Assembly (NCBI GenBank): GCA_002825515.1
Contig: PJET01000004.1
Coordinates: 19,383-83,382, forward strand
Source of the DNA: Candidatus Thorarchaeota archaeon MP11T_1
Lineage (GTDB): Archaea; Asgardarchaeota; Thorarchaeia; Thorarchaeales; Thorarchaeaceae
DNA: 64,000 nt
Reading direction: 5' to 3'
This document shows positions 39,624 through 49,115 of this stretch, in pieces. The number at the start of each line of letters is the position of its first letter. Position 1 is the first letter of the stretch. Made by a program: the position numbers and the translations under genes. The notes under the pieces are model-generated. The model worked only from the letters and a program-made list of their open reading frames with translations. It searched no databases and was not told the DNA's origin.

Positions 39624-41630
39624 TTATTGGAGATCTAACCTTCCACCACCAGCAGGTAAAACTCGCATCATATCTTCTTGAGGTATCTGGCTGACTAGTG
39701 CAGACTTCTCATCAGGTACTAGCCCTTTGAGTCGATTGATCACTTCATTTACAAGTTGTCCTTTTTTCGTGTCACCTGGGGTCACTTGTACATAGAACTC
39801 TGTCTGTGCCTTCATTGCCGAAGGAGGACCTGATATTGGAACAGCATATTCCTCCTCTAGTATAATTCCAACTGCAAGTTCTATTGGTACTTTGCGGATG
39901 TAGTTCTTTGAACCATAAATCATCACAGCCCCTGTTGGTAAATACTCCCCTGAGGGCGGACTGAAGCTCACTTGCTCTGGATTCACCCAGTATGCATCAC
40001 CATTAGATAACTTGTCCTGCCAAGCGCTTGAAAACGTCACTGCAAACTGTGCAGCCTCTTCTAGTGTTCTCTCTCCAGGGGGTTCATCTGGCACTCTTAC
40101 AACTGTGTATGGGGCACCGTGCAGAGATGCGTGCAAGAAGACATCATTAGCTTGCATATAGCGCTTCGCAAGGGTTTCGTTACTCTTCACATCTCGCCCA
40201 CCCAACACTAGAAAGCCCTCAGATGAGATAAACCAACGAAACTTCTCGTACCATCGTTTCTTTCTCGTTCTCAAAGGAACTCTCTTGGTTTCAGGTTCGG
40301 ATACTGCAATTTCCAAGTTCTCCAGCTTTTCTCTCGTCTTCATGATCTGTTTTTTAGCGCCTTCTACCTTTGATTCTGATTTCTTAGCTTGCTCATAGGC
40401 AAGAGAAGCGTTATCTTGTGCCGATAACCTGATGTCCAATATCACATCATTACCATTTAGTTTCACTATAATCTGGCCTTGTGATGGGAGAATTCTCTGA
40501 ACCAATTGGGCTGAAGGTATTCCCTGTTCTCGTCCCTCATCAACCTTGGCAATAATCTCCTCCCATTGCATTCCACCTGTTCTAGCCTTCGTGATGGTAT
40601 CCAGAACCTCTTGTAGACTGGCAAAATGCATGTAAATTAGTTCACCATTGATCCTGAGTGTCTTTGCTTTTGTGTCTAAATTGTCTATGCTCTCATTCTG
40701 TTTTTCTATTATCTTTTGTAGCCGTTTTTGTTCCCTTGAAAGAGCATCCTGTTCTTGCTCATCTTCCAATTCAATCTCAGCCACTCCTGAATACTCATCA
40801 ATGGCTTGACTAAAGGTATCAAATGTCTGTACTGGTAAGTCCTGATATAGCTCGAACCGGAATGGCAAGAACGCAATAAACTCTGGGTCCTCATCCTCTG
40901 TGGGTTCGTCATCAAGAACTATGTTTGGCTCATTTACACCTCTCTTCAATTTTTCAACAAAATGAGTCAATCCCGTTTGGAGATCAGATAAAGTCTGGCT
41001 ATCAATATCAGAAACCATTACTTTTGGTGAAACCTTTGCAAGTGCACATATCTCTTCGCAGCTCAAAGAATCAAGATTAAACCGACTTGACAAAGTCCGT
41101 ACGATATTTGCATCTGAATCCGAGATAATTTCTTGAAGTGAGTCTGATTCGAGATTTAACACATCAAGTCCTCGCTGTGGTGGAAATTCATACATTGCCT
41201 TTGGTATTATATCGCGGTCTCGCATCCTTCTGTATCTCATAGCAATAAAGATGGTATCCTCAGGATCGAGAAGAAGGAGATTACCATTACCAAACAGCTC
41301 AGCAACAAGTTTGTATGTGCTCTCATCATCACCCACTTCAATTATGACAATTCTATCCAGATTGTGTTGTCTAACTGAGATGACCCGCTTATCTCTTAGA
41401 TATTTTCGCAAAACAACACAGTACTTTGGTGGAACCCGTGGTGCTTTTCGTCTGTATTCTGTTAGATGGATACGATGACCTGGATGTATGAGTAGCTGTG
41501 ATGTACCACCACCGGGAATGTAGAGTTTGAGAACAAAGATATCTCCATATTGGTACACATTTTTGATGAAGGCTCCTTCTGCTGACTCCTTTATCTCTGG
41601 CAGAATCAGCCTGATGTCAACATTACTCAT
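39624..41630 (-). CDS. Rqc2/NEMF-family ribosome quality control protein (RqcH)
   Basis: Archaeal homologue of Rqc2/NEMF/RqcH, which binds stalled 50S subunits carrying peptidyl-tRNA. The 668-residue protein has the NFACT-N domain starting MSNVDIRLILPEI, with GHRIHLTEYRRKAPRVPP and the DR motif in HNLDRIVII. A coiled-coil and helix-hairpin-helix region follows (about 270-420), then the NFACT-R domain KKRWYEKFRWFISSEGFLVLGGRD near 460. Bacterial relatives add alanine tails; whether archaeal ones do is not settled. AAGGA upstream supports ATG 41630. Confidence 0.92.
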   Translation of the reverse strand: MSNVDIRLILPEIKESAEGAFIKNVYQYGDIFVLKLYIPGGGTSQLLIHPGHRIHLTEYRRKAPRVPPKYCVVLRKYLRDKRVISVRQHNLDRIVIIEVGDDESTYKLVAELFGNGNLLLLDPEDTIFIAMRYRRMRDRDIIPKAMYEFPPQRGLDVLNLESDSLQEIISDSDANIVRTLSSRFNLDSLSCEEICALAKVSPKVMVSDIDSQTLSDLQTGLTHFVEKLKRGVNEPNIVLDDEPTEDEDPEFIAFLPFRFELYQDLPVQTFDTFSQAIDEYSGVAEIELEDEQEQDALSREQKRLQKIIEKQNESIDNLDTKAKTLRINGELIYMHFASLQEVLDTITKARTGGMQWEEIIAKVDEGREQGIPSAQLVQRILPSQGQIIVKLNGNDVILDIRLSAQDNASLAYEQAKKSESKVEGAKKQIMKTREKLENLEIAVSEPETKRVPLRTRKKRWYEKFRWFISSEGFLVLGGRDVKSNETLAKRYMQANDVFLHASLHGAPYTVVRVPDEPPGERTLEEAAQFAVTFSSAWQDKLSNGDAYWVNPEQVSFSPPSGEYLPTGAVMIYGSKNYIRKVPIELAVGIILEEEYAVPISGPPSAMKAQTEFYVQVTPGDTKKGQLVNEVINRLKGLVPDEKSALVSQIPQEDMMRVLPAGGGRLDLQ

Positions 41631-41721
41631 CGAGTCCTTCATTTCCAATCATCTCGCAATCAAACCGACACGATTATAACCTCGTCGATTGAACCACCCA
41701 GCAAACAGACAGTGATTGACA

Positions 41722-42072
41722 ATGAATCTCACTCCTTTAAAGAACCTCTTCAAACGCATGTTTGGCAGATGGACTGATTCCCCAAATGACCAACAGTACT
41801 ATGTGAAGATTTTCTTTGCTCTGACTAGCGCTCTGATCTGTGGTATTACAGGACCTATATTCGCAGGCACACGAGGAGTGATATTCGGTTTCCTTCTCTA
41901 CATACTATCTCTCTATGTCATACGATATCTACTAGAGATTGATCTTGAAACCCTTGGAGGTACGCAGAAGATGATTACAAACTCATTGCCTTCGTACTTG
42001 ATGCTATGGGTTGTTCTGTGGACATTGATGTATGCTTTCACAATCCCATCTGAGATTCTAGCAACACTCTGA
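41722..42072 (+). CDS. EMC6-like three-helix membrane protein
   Basis: A 116-residue membrane protein with three helices at about 30-48, 53-70 and 92-110. The segment SALICGITGPIFAGTRGVIFGFLLYI and the C-terminal SYLMLWVVLWTLMYAF resemble EMC6/Rab5-interacting proteins, a subunit of the eukaryotic ER membrane protein complex that inserts helices. Archaeal EMC6 relatives are known. The likeness is by eye, so a chance similarity of short helices cannot be excluded. ATG 41722 is used rather than TTG 41716. Confidence 0.55.
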   Translation: MNLTPLKNLFKRMFGRWTDSPNDQQYYVKIFFALTSALICGITGPIFAGTRGVIFGFLLYILSLYVIRYLLEIDLETLGGTQKMITNSLPSYLMLWVVLWTLMYAFTIPSEILATL

Positions 42073-42218
42073 TTCTCTTGAGGGAAACTAGAGTCTTATC
42101 TGACCATTTCTTTTGGGAGATGAAACAGCCTCTTCATAACTCCAAGAGTCACTCTTTTAGAATTAGCAAGTCTAGAATTGTGAGGTCTTGGAAAAAGAAG
42201 CACTGCTTGAAGAATTAC

Positions 42219-42704
42219 TTAGAACAAGGCAAGCATCTGAATTGCAAGATAGCTCACCAAGAGAAATGGTATCAATGGTGGAGTTCCATTTTCATTATCT
42301 CTTTTGAATCTCCAGTAGAGATAACCTCCTAGAAGCATAATGCTCAACTCTCCTCCAAGGGCTACTATTGCTTCCAAAACAGGTTGATTCCATACTCCTA
42401 GCTCAATGCCTGGACTGACTAATGCCAAAACAATCAAAACTTTGACATCAGCTCCTCCCATCGATCCGATTCTATACAAAACGTATGCGAGTGGGACAAC
42501 TAGGAGTATAGCAGTCGCATGTAGAATAACATTAGACACAAAGTGACCGGTGAGTATCAATATGATACAACCCAAAAAACCTCCTGCAAGGACAAAATCG
42601 TTCTTGACTCTTCTATCACGGATATCAAGAATTGAATAGATTGCTAGGAGCGATAAGATGGTGAAAAACGTCAAAACGGAGGTAAGCGTCAAGTCAAGAA
42701 CCAT
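42219..42704 (-). CDS. Prepilin/preflagellin-type A24 aspartic peptidase
   Basis: A 161-residue membrane protein with about five to six helices. The first catalytic aspartate lies in SILDIRDRRVKNDF after helix 1, and the second in the GxGD-like GGADVKVL motif, the hallmarks of family A24 (PibD/FlaK/TadV). Such peptidases trim class III signal peptides of archaellins and pilins in the membrane. Its length equals the shorter TadV-like members. No pilin operon is adjacent. Confidence 0.82.
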   Translation of the reverse strand: MVLDLTLTSVLTFFTILSLLAIYSILDIRDRRVKNDFVLAGGFLGCIILILTGHFVSNVILHATAILLVVPLAYVLYRIGSMGGADVKVLIVLALVSPGIELGVWNQPVLEAIVALGGELSIMLLGGYLYWRFKRDNENGTPPLIPFLLVSYLAIQMLALF

Positions 42705-42863
42705 CAGTCATCGTACTCCTATTCTTTAATCAGAACAATCCTGTATATAGTCATAGCCTTTGGTCTTGATAGTAACACAGATTAAGTACCCCTATGTTCT
42801 CGCGACTTGTGTGTCGGACTGATTAATAGTCCTTCACAAATTCACAGTTCAGAAGCTGATCGA

Positions 42864-43751
42864 ATGAAAGACCCGTATCAAGTAATTCATGATACTACTT
42901 TTTGTCTGCTAGAGAAGGCGGTAACCGAACTTCCTTCAGATGTCAAAGCGGCCCTTGAGGCTGCAAGGAATAACGAAACAGATGAAATCGCAAAGACCCA
43001 GCTCTCTGCTATTCTTACAAATCTGGAGATAGCAAAGACTGGTGTTCCAATGTGTCAAGACACAGGGATCATGATCTTCTATGTCAAAGCGGGTGCTAAA
43101 TTTCCCTTCATGGGTGAAATCAAAGCAGCACTCAAAGAGGCAAGTCGTAAGGCAACAAAAGAGATTCCCATCAGACCAAATGCGGTCCATCCAATTGTTG
43201 GAGGAAACTCTGGTGATAACACAGGGGTGAAGATACCATGGATAAACTGGGAGATTGTCGATGGTGACTCTGTAGAGATAACAGCGTTCCCAAAGGGTGG
43301 AGGTAGTGAGAATGTCAGTATCGTGGGAATGCTAAAACCAGGGGTTGGTTTGACTGGAGTGAAGAAGCTCGTGGTTGACAATGCTCTCTCTTACATGGGT
43401 AAAGCCTGTGCTCCCAATATCATCGGTGTGGGTATCGGTGGTGGTTCGGATATATCAATCAAGATTGCAAAACAGCAACTATTGCGTCCTCTTGACGACA
43501 AACACCCAGAACCTGAGGTTGCCAAGATTGAGGAAGAGCTCATGGATGCTATCAACTCGACAGGAATTGGACCCATGGGTCTTGGAGGAAAGACTACAGT
43601 TCTCGGGGTAAAGGTTGATTATGCCATGAGACACCCCGCCAGCTTGCCTGTTGGTGTAGCTGTCCAATGTTGGGCTGCGAGGCGTAGTACTGCAATAATC
43701 ACGAAAGACCTGAAAGTAACCTATCTGACACATCCAATGGAGGGAAACTAA
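42864..43751 (+). CDS. Fumarate hydratase class I, alpha subunit
   Basis: N-terminal subunit of the two-part, iron-sulfur-dependent fumarase (fumarate to L-malate). The 295-residue protein has VPMCQDTGIMIFYV, PNAVHPIVGGNSGDNTG, FPKGGGSENVS and NIIGVGIGGGSDIS, with cluster cysteines in the MCQDTG and KACAPN segments. ATG 42864 gives a normal N-terminus; an in-frame GTG at 42807 adds 19 residues. The beta subunit follows after one base. The two-subunit form can also be tartrate dehydratase-like, but fumarase is likely beside TfrAB. Confidence 0.93.
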   Translation: MKDPYQVIHDTTFCLLEKAVTELPSDVKAALEAARNNETDEIAKTQLSAILTNLEIAKTGVPMCQDTGIMIFYVKAGAKFPFMGEIKAALKEASRKATKEIPIRPNAVHPIVGGNSGDNTGVKIPWINWEIVDGDSVEITAFPKGGGSENVSIVGMLKPGVGLTGVKKLVVDNALSYMGKACAPNIIGVGIGGGSDISIKIAKQQLLRPLDDKHPEPEVAKIEEELMDAINSTGIGPMGLGGKTTVLGVKVDYAMRHPASLPVGVAVQCWAARRSTAIITKDLKVTYLTHPMEGN

Positions 43752-43752
43752 G

Positions 43753-44361
43753 ATGGTTGAGTATCACCTGACAACCCCAATCTCGGAAGAAGATGCTCGA
43801 AAACTGAAGGTTGGTGATGTGGTCTATGTCACTGGTGAACATGTCTATACCGCCCGAGATGAAGCACATGAACGAGCCCTGCATATGTTTGAGAAGGGTG
43901 AAAAAACTCCTGTAGACTTCGAGGGTAGTGTGGTTTATCATGTTGGTCCTGTGGCTTGGCAAAAGGATGGCAAGTGGATCATTGTATCAGCTGGTCCCAC
44001 GACAAGTGGTCGGTTGGAGATGTTCGAGGATGAGTTCCTCCGCAAGTACAAAGCTCGAATCATAGTAGGAAAGGGTGGAATGGGTAAAAAGACTCTAGCA
44101 GCTCTGAAAGAAGTGGGAGCTGTTTATTGTAGCTACACTGGTGGATGCGGTGCCCTTGCAGCCAAGGGATTGAAAGAAGTCCGTGCCTATGAATGGCAAG
44201 ATCTTGGTATGCCTGAAGCACTTTGGGTCATCACAGCTGAGGAATTTGGGCCTCTACTTGTCACCATGGACTCGCATGGAAATAGCATGCATGAAGATAT
44301 GGATAAGCTAGTAGCAAGTCGAAAAGCGGAAGTCTACTCCAAAATTGGCATCAAAGAATGA
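43753..44361 (+). CDS. Fumarate hydratase class I, beta subunit
   Basis: C-terminal subunit of the same fumarase, 202 residues. It begins YHLTTPISEEDARKLKVGDVVYVTG and contains YHVGPVAWQKDGKWIIVSAGPTTSGRLEMFE and GKGGMGKKTLAALKEVGAVYCSYTGGCGAL, the family's substrate-binding blocks. It starts one base after the alpha subunit stop (ATGG overlap region), so the two are translated together. A terminator hairpin follows. Confidence 0.94.
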   Translation: MVEYHLTTPISEEDARKLKVGDVVYVTGEHVYTARDEAHERALHMFEKGEKTPVDFEGSVVYHVGPVAWQKDGKWIIVSAGPTTSGRLEMFEDEFLRKYKARIIVGKGGMGKKTLAALKEVGAVYCSYTGGCGALAAKGLKEVRAYEWQDLGMPEALWVITAEEFGPLLVTMDSHGNSMHEDMDKLVASRKAEVYSKIGIKE

Positions 44362-44373
44362 CTCTAAGTGTAA

Positions 44374-44400
44374 GGCAGACCTTTGTCTGCCTCTCTCTTT
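44374..44400 (+). terminator. Terminator after the fumarase genes
   Basis: GGCAGAC (44374-44380) pairs with GTCTGCC (44385-44391) around CTTT, followed by a T-rich tail TCTCTCTTTT. It lies 13 bases after the beta-subunit stop and separates the fumarase genes from the TfrAB pair. Confidence 0.75.
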
Positions 44401-44486
44401 TAATTGGTTTCAACAGTAACTCTTAAAGAGAGGCTAAAGCCCCGACGGTTCAACCAAGGAATGTATTTTCCATCGGAGGACTGTAG

Positions 44487-46175
44487 TTGGACTACAAGAC
44501 AATCATGTGCGACGTTCTCGTTGTAGGAGCTGGTGGAGCTGGGTGCCGTGCTGCAGTAGAAGCCTCAAAACACAACCTGGACGTCATCATGCTAAGCAAG
44601 GAGCTCCTCGGTAAGGCACATACCGCCATGGCTGAGGGTGGCTATAATGTGTCTCTGGGTAATGTAGACCCAGACGATAACCCTGAAACTCACTTCAAGG
44701 ACACTATTGTCGGTGGCAATTACCTGAACAATCAAAAACTAGCAGAAATACTTGTGAGAGATGCCCCACAGAGAATATTTGATCTAGAGGACATGGGTGC
44801 TGTCTTTGATAGGACTCCAGAGGGCAAGATCGCTCAAAGAACATTCGGTAAGCAGAGTTGGCGAAGAACTGCATATGCGTCTGACAGGACTGGTTCTGAG
44901 ATAATGGTCACCCTCACAGAGGGAATTCGCAAATCATCAGTTCGGGTTTTTGACGAAGTGTTTGCCACGAAACTCTTGGTGACAGATGGTCGAATTTCAG
45001 GTGTCTGTGCTGTAGACCTGAAGTATGGCGACTACCTTGTGTTTCGAGCGAAAGCGGTAGTCATGGCTACTGGAGGTGCTGGTAGAATCTTCAGCGTAAC
45101 AAGCAATGCACAGCTAGACGTTGGGGACGGTTACGGAATGGCATACGAGGCTGGTTGTGAGATGATGGACATGGAAATGATCCAGTTTCATCCCACAGGG
45201 ATGGTCAAGCCCGAGTCCGCCAAGGGACGCCTAGTCACAGAAGCAGTTCGCGGTGAAGGAGGAATCCTTCTGAATAATAAGGGCGAGCGATTCATGAACC
45301 GATATTATCCAGAGGTCATGGAGCTTGCAGGCCGTGACCAAGTTGCACGATCTATCATGACCGAGGTCCGTGAGGGGAGAGGGTCTCCGGATGGAGGTGT
45401 CTACCTAAGTATAGCACATCTTCCAAGGTCTATTATTGAGTTTAGACTAGAAAGCATGATTGAACAGTTCGAAGATGCTGGAGTTGACATCCGAGAAGAA
45501 CCAATGCAAGTGTCACCAACTGCACACCATTTTATGGGTGGCATCAAGATTGATGAAAACTCAGCCACGAATATTCCAGGTCTCTATGCGGCTGGTGAGT
45601 GCACTGGAGGAGTCCATGGTGGAAACAGACTTGGTGGGAATGCGCTCGCAGATACTCAGGTTTTTGGGGCTCTATCTGGAGAAAATGCAGCCAAGTATGC
45701 GAAAAGAACTACTCACCAAGGTATTAACCGAAAAGAGATTGCTTCTGAGTTTGAAAAGCTTGAAGCAATGCTGAACCGCAAGGAAGGCATTTCCCCTGCT
45801 GATGCACGAGATGAGCTTACTGAGCTTATGTGGAGTAAAGTCCAGATTTTCAGAAAGGAAGATGAGATGCAATATGCTGTCAAAGAACTCAGACGAATCG
45901 AGAAAGAAATAGTTCCCAAGATTAAGGTCGATGTTCCAGTGAAACGTTTCAATCCAGGCTGGCATCAGGCAATAGAGTTTGCTCATATGGTAACAACAGC
46001 CAGAATGGTTGCGGAGGCTGCTGTAATGAGGAAAGGAAGCAGGGGTGCTCACTATCGAGTTGATGCTGACCCCAATGATAAGGGCTATTACAACATCATC
46101 GTTCGCAAGGGTAAAGATGGCGAGATGGAGCTGCGAAAGGAAGACCTAGTGATTACTAAAATCACACCACCATGA
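44487..46175 (+). CDS. Fumarate reductase/succinate dehydrogenase flavoprotein subunit (TfrA-like)
   Basis: A 562-residue FAD-dependent subunit that interconverts fumarate and succinate. VLVVGAGGAGCRAAVEA (about 10-26) is the FAD-binding Rossmann motif. KAHTAMAEGGYNVSLG carries the histidine that can hold FAD, and MIQFHPTG and the active-site block RLVTEAVRGEGGILLNN follow. The dicarboxylate-binding HHFMGGIKI and the GGVHGGNRLGGNALAD segment are present. The start is TTG 44487 with GGAGG eight bases upstream. Its partner TfrB follows after 12 bases; no cytochrome b anchor is seen. Confidence 0.93.
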   Translation: MDYKTIMCDVLVVGAGGAGCRAAVEASKHNLDVIMLSKELLGKAHTAMAEGGYNVSLGNVDPDDNPETHFKDTIVGGNYLNNQKLAEILVRDAPQRIFDLEDMGAVFDRTPEGKIAQRTFGKQSWRRTAYASDRTGSEIMVTLTEGIRKSSVRVFDEVFATKLLVTDGRISGVCAVDLKYGDYLVFRAKAVVMATGGAGRIFSVTSNAQLDVGDGYGMAYEAGCEMMDMEMIQFHPTGMVKPESAKGRLVTEAVRGEGGILLNNKGERFMNRYYPEVMELAGRDQVARSIMTEVREGRGSPDGGVYLSIAHLPRSIIEFRLESMIEQFEDAGVDIREEPMQVSPTAHHFMGGIKIDENSATNIPGLYAAGECTGGVHGGNRLGGNALADTQVFGALSGENAAKYAKRTTHQGINRKEIASEFEKLEAMLNRKEGISPADARDELTELMWSKVQIFRKEDEMQYAVKELRRIEKEIVPKIKVDVPVKRFNPGWHQAIEFAHMVTTARMVAEAAVMRKGSRGAHYRVDADPNDKGYYNIIVRKGKDGEMELRKEDLVITKITPP

Positions 46176-46187
46176 GGAGGCTAGAAG

Positions 46188-47750
46188 ATGGCAAAGACAA
46201 TCAAAACAAGAGTGCAGCGCTACAATCCTGACAGTGATGATGCACCATACTTCCAAGAGTTTGATGTTGAATTCGAACCTGGAATGACTGTTCTAGATGC
46301 GCTACTCTATATTCAGGACAAATTCGATTCAAGTTTAGCATTTCGCTGGGAGTGTAGAGGTGGCCAGTGTGGTTCCTGTGCTGTGAAAGTCAACAGAACA
46401 GCCCGCATCGCATGCAGAACTAAAGTTAATCCTGAGGAGAATCTAGTCCTCGAACCTCTGGAAAAGATGCCTATCATAAAAGACTTGGTTACTGACATGG
46501 CCCAAACATCCTTCCGTATTAGACGGATTCGTCCCTATGTTGCACGCGACAAACAACCACAACATCCAGAGATCATTCATGCTGAAGAGATTGAGAAACT
46601 ACGTGAGATTCGTAAATGCATCGAGTGTAGTGCGTGCCTCTCAAACTGTCCAATCGTTCACGAAACTTGGGACTATCCTGGTCCGATGATAATTCGTCAA
46701 ATTGCTAGGCTCGAGCTTGACCCTCGTGATGTTGAGGACCGTGTGGCAATGGCAATGAATGAATCTGTCTACAGCTGTACAACTTGCAAAATGTGCACCG
46801 ATATTTGTCCGAAAAAGATAGACATTCCTGCGCTAGCTGTGGAGCTACTTCGTGCGAAAGCAGTTGAGGCTGGCTATCCATTGGCAGAAGGCCAACAAGC
46901 CTTTCTTGATTCCATTAATGAAACGGGTAGAGCAGTACCTGTAAAGGACGCTCCTCTTCTCAAACAGGTTGAAGATGCAGAATTCTTTGTTGATAATCCT
47001 CGTGGTCGTGTTGCTTTCTTCACCGGATGTCTCATTGACTACCGGATGCAAAATACTGGGAAAGCATTGATTGACGTCCTGAATCGCAATAATATCGATG
47101 TCGTGGTTCCGAAGGAACAGTGGTGTTGCGCGAGTCCAGCTTTCAGAACAGGGGACCTCAACACAGCTCATGCTGCAGCACGAAGAGTCACTGAGATATT
47201 CGAAGAAGCATGTAAGCAGTACAACTGTGATACGGTGGTAGTTGCATGCGCGGGATGCGGCAAGACCCTGCGCGAAGACCATCGACCTTTCATTGAATCA
47301 GAGCGTGGTGAACCTCCACTCTACAAGGTGCATGATATGGCTGAATATATGATACAAGTGATTGGTAAGGAGAACATAGTTCCACCAAAAGGTGAGATCA
47401 AGATGAAGGTCACCTATCACGAACCTTGCCACTTGGGCAGGGGTCAGCATGTGTATGATGAACCAATCGAGCTTCTCAAGATGATACCTGGTGTGGAATA
47501 CATCGATGATCCTTACAAGAATCGTTGTTGTGGTGCTGGTGGTGGAGTCCGTGCAGGCCTGCGTGAACTATCCCAAAAGATTGCCTTAACAAAGAAGGCG
47601 TACATTGAAGCGACTGGTGCCGACATGGTGACTACTGAATGTCCTTTTTGTACGATTCAAATCAATGATATGATGAAAGAATCAGACATGCAGGTTCGGT
47701 ACATTCCTGATCTTCTTGCTGAGTCTTATCGAAAGGGAGAGGGAAAGTAA
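46188..47750 (+). CDS. Fumarate reductase iron-sulfur subunit fused to HdrB-like CCG domains (TfrB-like)
   Basis: A 520-residue fusion. Residues 1-110 form a [2Fe-2S] ferredoxin domain (CRGGQCGSCAVKVN and a later IACR). Two further clusters sit in CIECSACLSNCP and CTTCKMCTDICP. The second half has two CCG domains like HdrB: GCLIDYRMQNTG with WCCASP and ACAGC, and EPCHLGRGQ with NRCCGAGGG and CPFC. This is the architecture of methanogen thiol:fumarate reductase TfrB, which takes electrons from CoM-SH and CoB-SH. In this organism the donor thiol is unknown. GAGGAGG precedes the start. Confidence 0.92.
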   Translation: MAKTIKTRVQRYNPDSDDAPYFQEFDVEFEPGMTVLDALLYIQDKFDSSLAFRWECRGGQCGSCAVKVNRTARIACRTKVNPEENLVLEPLEKMPIIKDLVTDMAQTSFRIRRIRPYVARDKQPQHPEIIHAEEIEKLREIRKCIECSACLSNCPIVHETWDYPGPMIIRQIARLELDPRDVEDRVAMAMNESVYSCTTCKMCTDICPKKIDIPALAVELLRAKAVEAGYPLAEGQQAFLDSINETGRAVPVKDAPLLKQVEDAEFFVDNPRGRVAFFTGCLIDYRMQNTGKALIDVLNRNNIDVVVPKEQWCCASPAFRTGDLNTAHAAARRVTEIFEEACKQYNCDTVVVACAGCGKTLREDHRPFIESERGEPPLYKVHDMAEYMIQVIGKENIVPPKGEIKMKVTYHEPCHLGRGQHVYDEPIELLKMIPGVEYIDDPYKNRCCGAGGGVRAGLRELSQKIALTKKAYIEATGADMVTTECPFCTIQINDMMKESDMQVRYIPDLLAESYRKGEGK

Positions 47751-47755
47751 TTCTT

Positions 47756-47774
47756 GAGAGGGTATCTCCCTCTC
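47756..47774 (+). terminator. Terminator after tfrB-like gene
   Basis: GAGAGGG (47756-47762) pairs with CCCTCTC (47768-47774) around TATCT and is followed by TCTCGTTCC. It lies six bases after the TfrB-like stop and before the end of the convergent gene. Confidence 0.65.
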
Positions 47775-47822
47775 TCTCGTTCCGCATACATGCTTGAATG
47801 GGGATTAGAATCAGAAGAACAA

Positions 47823-49094
47823 TTACCACTCACTCAGATGTTTTCGAAGCATTCTATGAACCTGAAGAGCTGCTAAATCACTTGGCACTAGATTATGGTC
47901 TACAAGACTCCAAGCTGCTTGAGTGAAGATCATCACATGAGATGCACGCGGTTCACTTAGAAGAGCCGCCATGATGTATTGACAACATCGAACGGTTTGC
48001 CACTCATCATCAAACTCAGGAATTCTATTCTCAAACTCACTCGACTTCTCCTGAGTCATAGTTGTCCAAATCTCAGAAATATCGCTCGAAGTGGCCCACT
48101 CTTGAACGTCCTTTGTGTGAGGAAGTCTGATAATTTCGGGCTGTTGTGTCCAGTCTGTATCTACTTGTTTCTTCACAACCTTTTCGTATACTAAATCACC
48201 ATCAGAGACTATTGGACTACCAATGTTCCGTTTTAATTTCTCAATAAGCCAAAGAGTCACTTCTTTAGTCACAAGCCCCCTTTGGTTGGCATCTGCAATT
48301 CTCTGAGCAAAGATTGTGTTGTGTCCAAGAATTCCATAATTCACAACAGAGTTCAAGAAGACATTCCGATACTCAACCAGACTGATCGGTTTCACAAGTC
48401 TAGATAGATTATCATCATGAGAGAAGCCATCTGGAGATTTTGAGGGTACTTTTCTCACAAGATACTCCATTAGATGCCACAAGGATGCAATCTGCGGTCG
48501 AGTATATTCAGCGTTTGGTAACTCAAGAATGAGTGAAACTGGCATGATGAAGGCATGTCCTAGTTTATCAGGTTCTTCTGCAGCCAGTGAAGCAATCATG
48601 CGTCGTAGCCTAATAGGTTCATCTTTGGATGCCAGAATTAGTGCGGCTTCCCAAGAACCTACCAGACTCTTCTGTCGGATTGTACTCTCAAATTTGCGTA
48701 AAGCGTTATCAGGAGAATCAATACTCTTCTCGACATTGTAACTTGGTCCTTTCTCAAGATTCCAATGGTCAATATCTGCTAAATGCAGTGCAAGGCGTTC
48801 AATCAATAATTCTTGAACTGCTACCTGATTCTCTTCTTCGAGTCTGATTCTGATTGATTTAGATGGAACCTCAGGTGCAAGTCCAGGATGGCTGCCTAAG
48901 TCCTCAATCAATCTGTGAATCGAATTCACCATGATTGTTGAGTGCGGTGTATCATAGGTTCTTTGCTCGTGCCATGCTGCGCCATGCATAAGTACAGCCC
49001 AAATCGCCGATGGGCGCGCAGATGGAATCATCTTCCTAATAGCGTTTACAGCCTCTCGATTATCAGCCTTCAGACAAGCCTGAAAGAAGTCCAT
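47823..49094 (-). CDS. Unrecognised 423-residue helical protein
   Basis: I do not recognise this protein. It is soluble and mostly helical. The N-terminal half has WAVLMHGAAWHEQRTYDTPHSTIMV (about 33-57), with three histidines. The middle has KLGHAFIMPVSLILELPNAEY, and later come GHNTIFAQR and SEPRASHVMIFTQAAW. The repeated histidine-bearing helices suggest a metal or cofactor site, perhaps in two similar halves, in the manner of questin-oxidase-like proteins, but this is weak. It starts ATG 49094, 21 bases after the coiled-coil/zinc-ribbon gene's stop. Confidence 0.65.
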   Translation of the reverse strand: MDFFQACLKADNREAVNAIRKMIPSARPSAIWAVLMHGAAWHEQRTYDTPHSTIMVNSIHRLIEDLGSHPGLAPEVPSKSIRIRLEEENQVAVQELLIERLALHLADIDHWNLEKGPSYNVEKSIDSPDNALRKFESTIRQKSLVGSWEAALILASKDEPIRLRRMIASLAAEEPDKLGHAFIMPVSLILELPNAEYTRPQIASLWHLMEYLVRKVPSKSPDGFSHDDNLSRLVKPISLVEYRNVFLNSVVNYGILGHNTIFAQRIADANQRGLVTKEVTLWLIEKLKRNIGSPIVSDGDLVYEKVVKKQVDTDWTQQPEIIRLPHTKDVQEWATSSDISEIWTTMTQEKSSEFENRIPEFDDEWQTVRCCQYIMAALLSEPRASHVMIFTQAAWSLVDHNLVPSDLAALQVHRMLRKHLSEW

Positions 49095-49115
49095 TTGTAT
49101 CCACCTAGGAGTACA

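Noticed and set aside
44440..44460. GGTTCAA-like T-loop sequence as a possible tRNA
   Set aside because: No acceptor, D or anticodon stems can be drawn around it.
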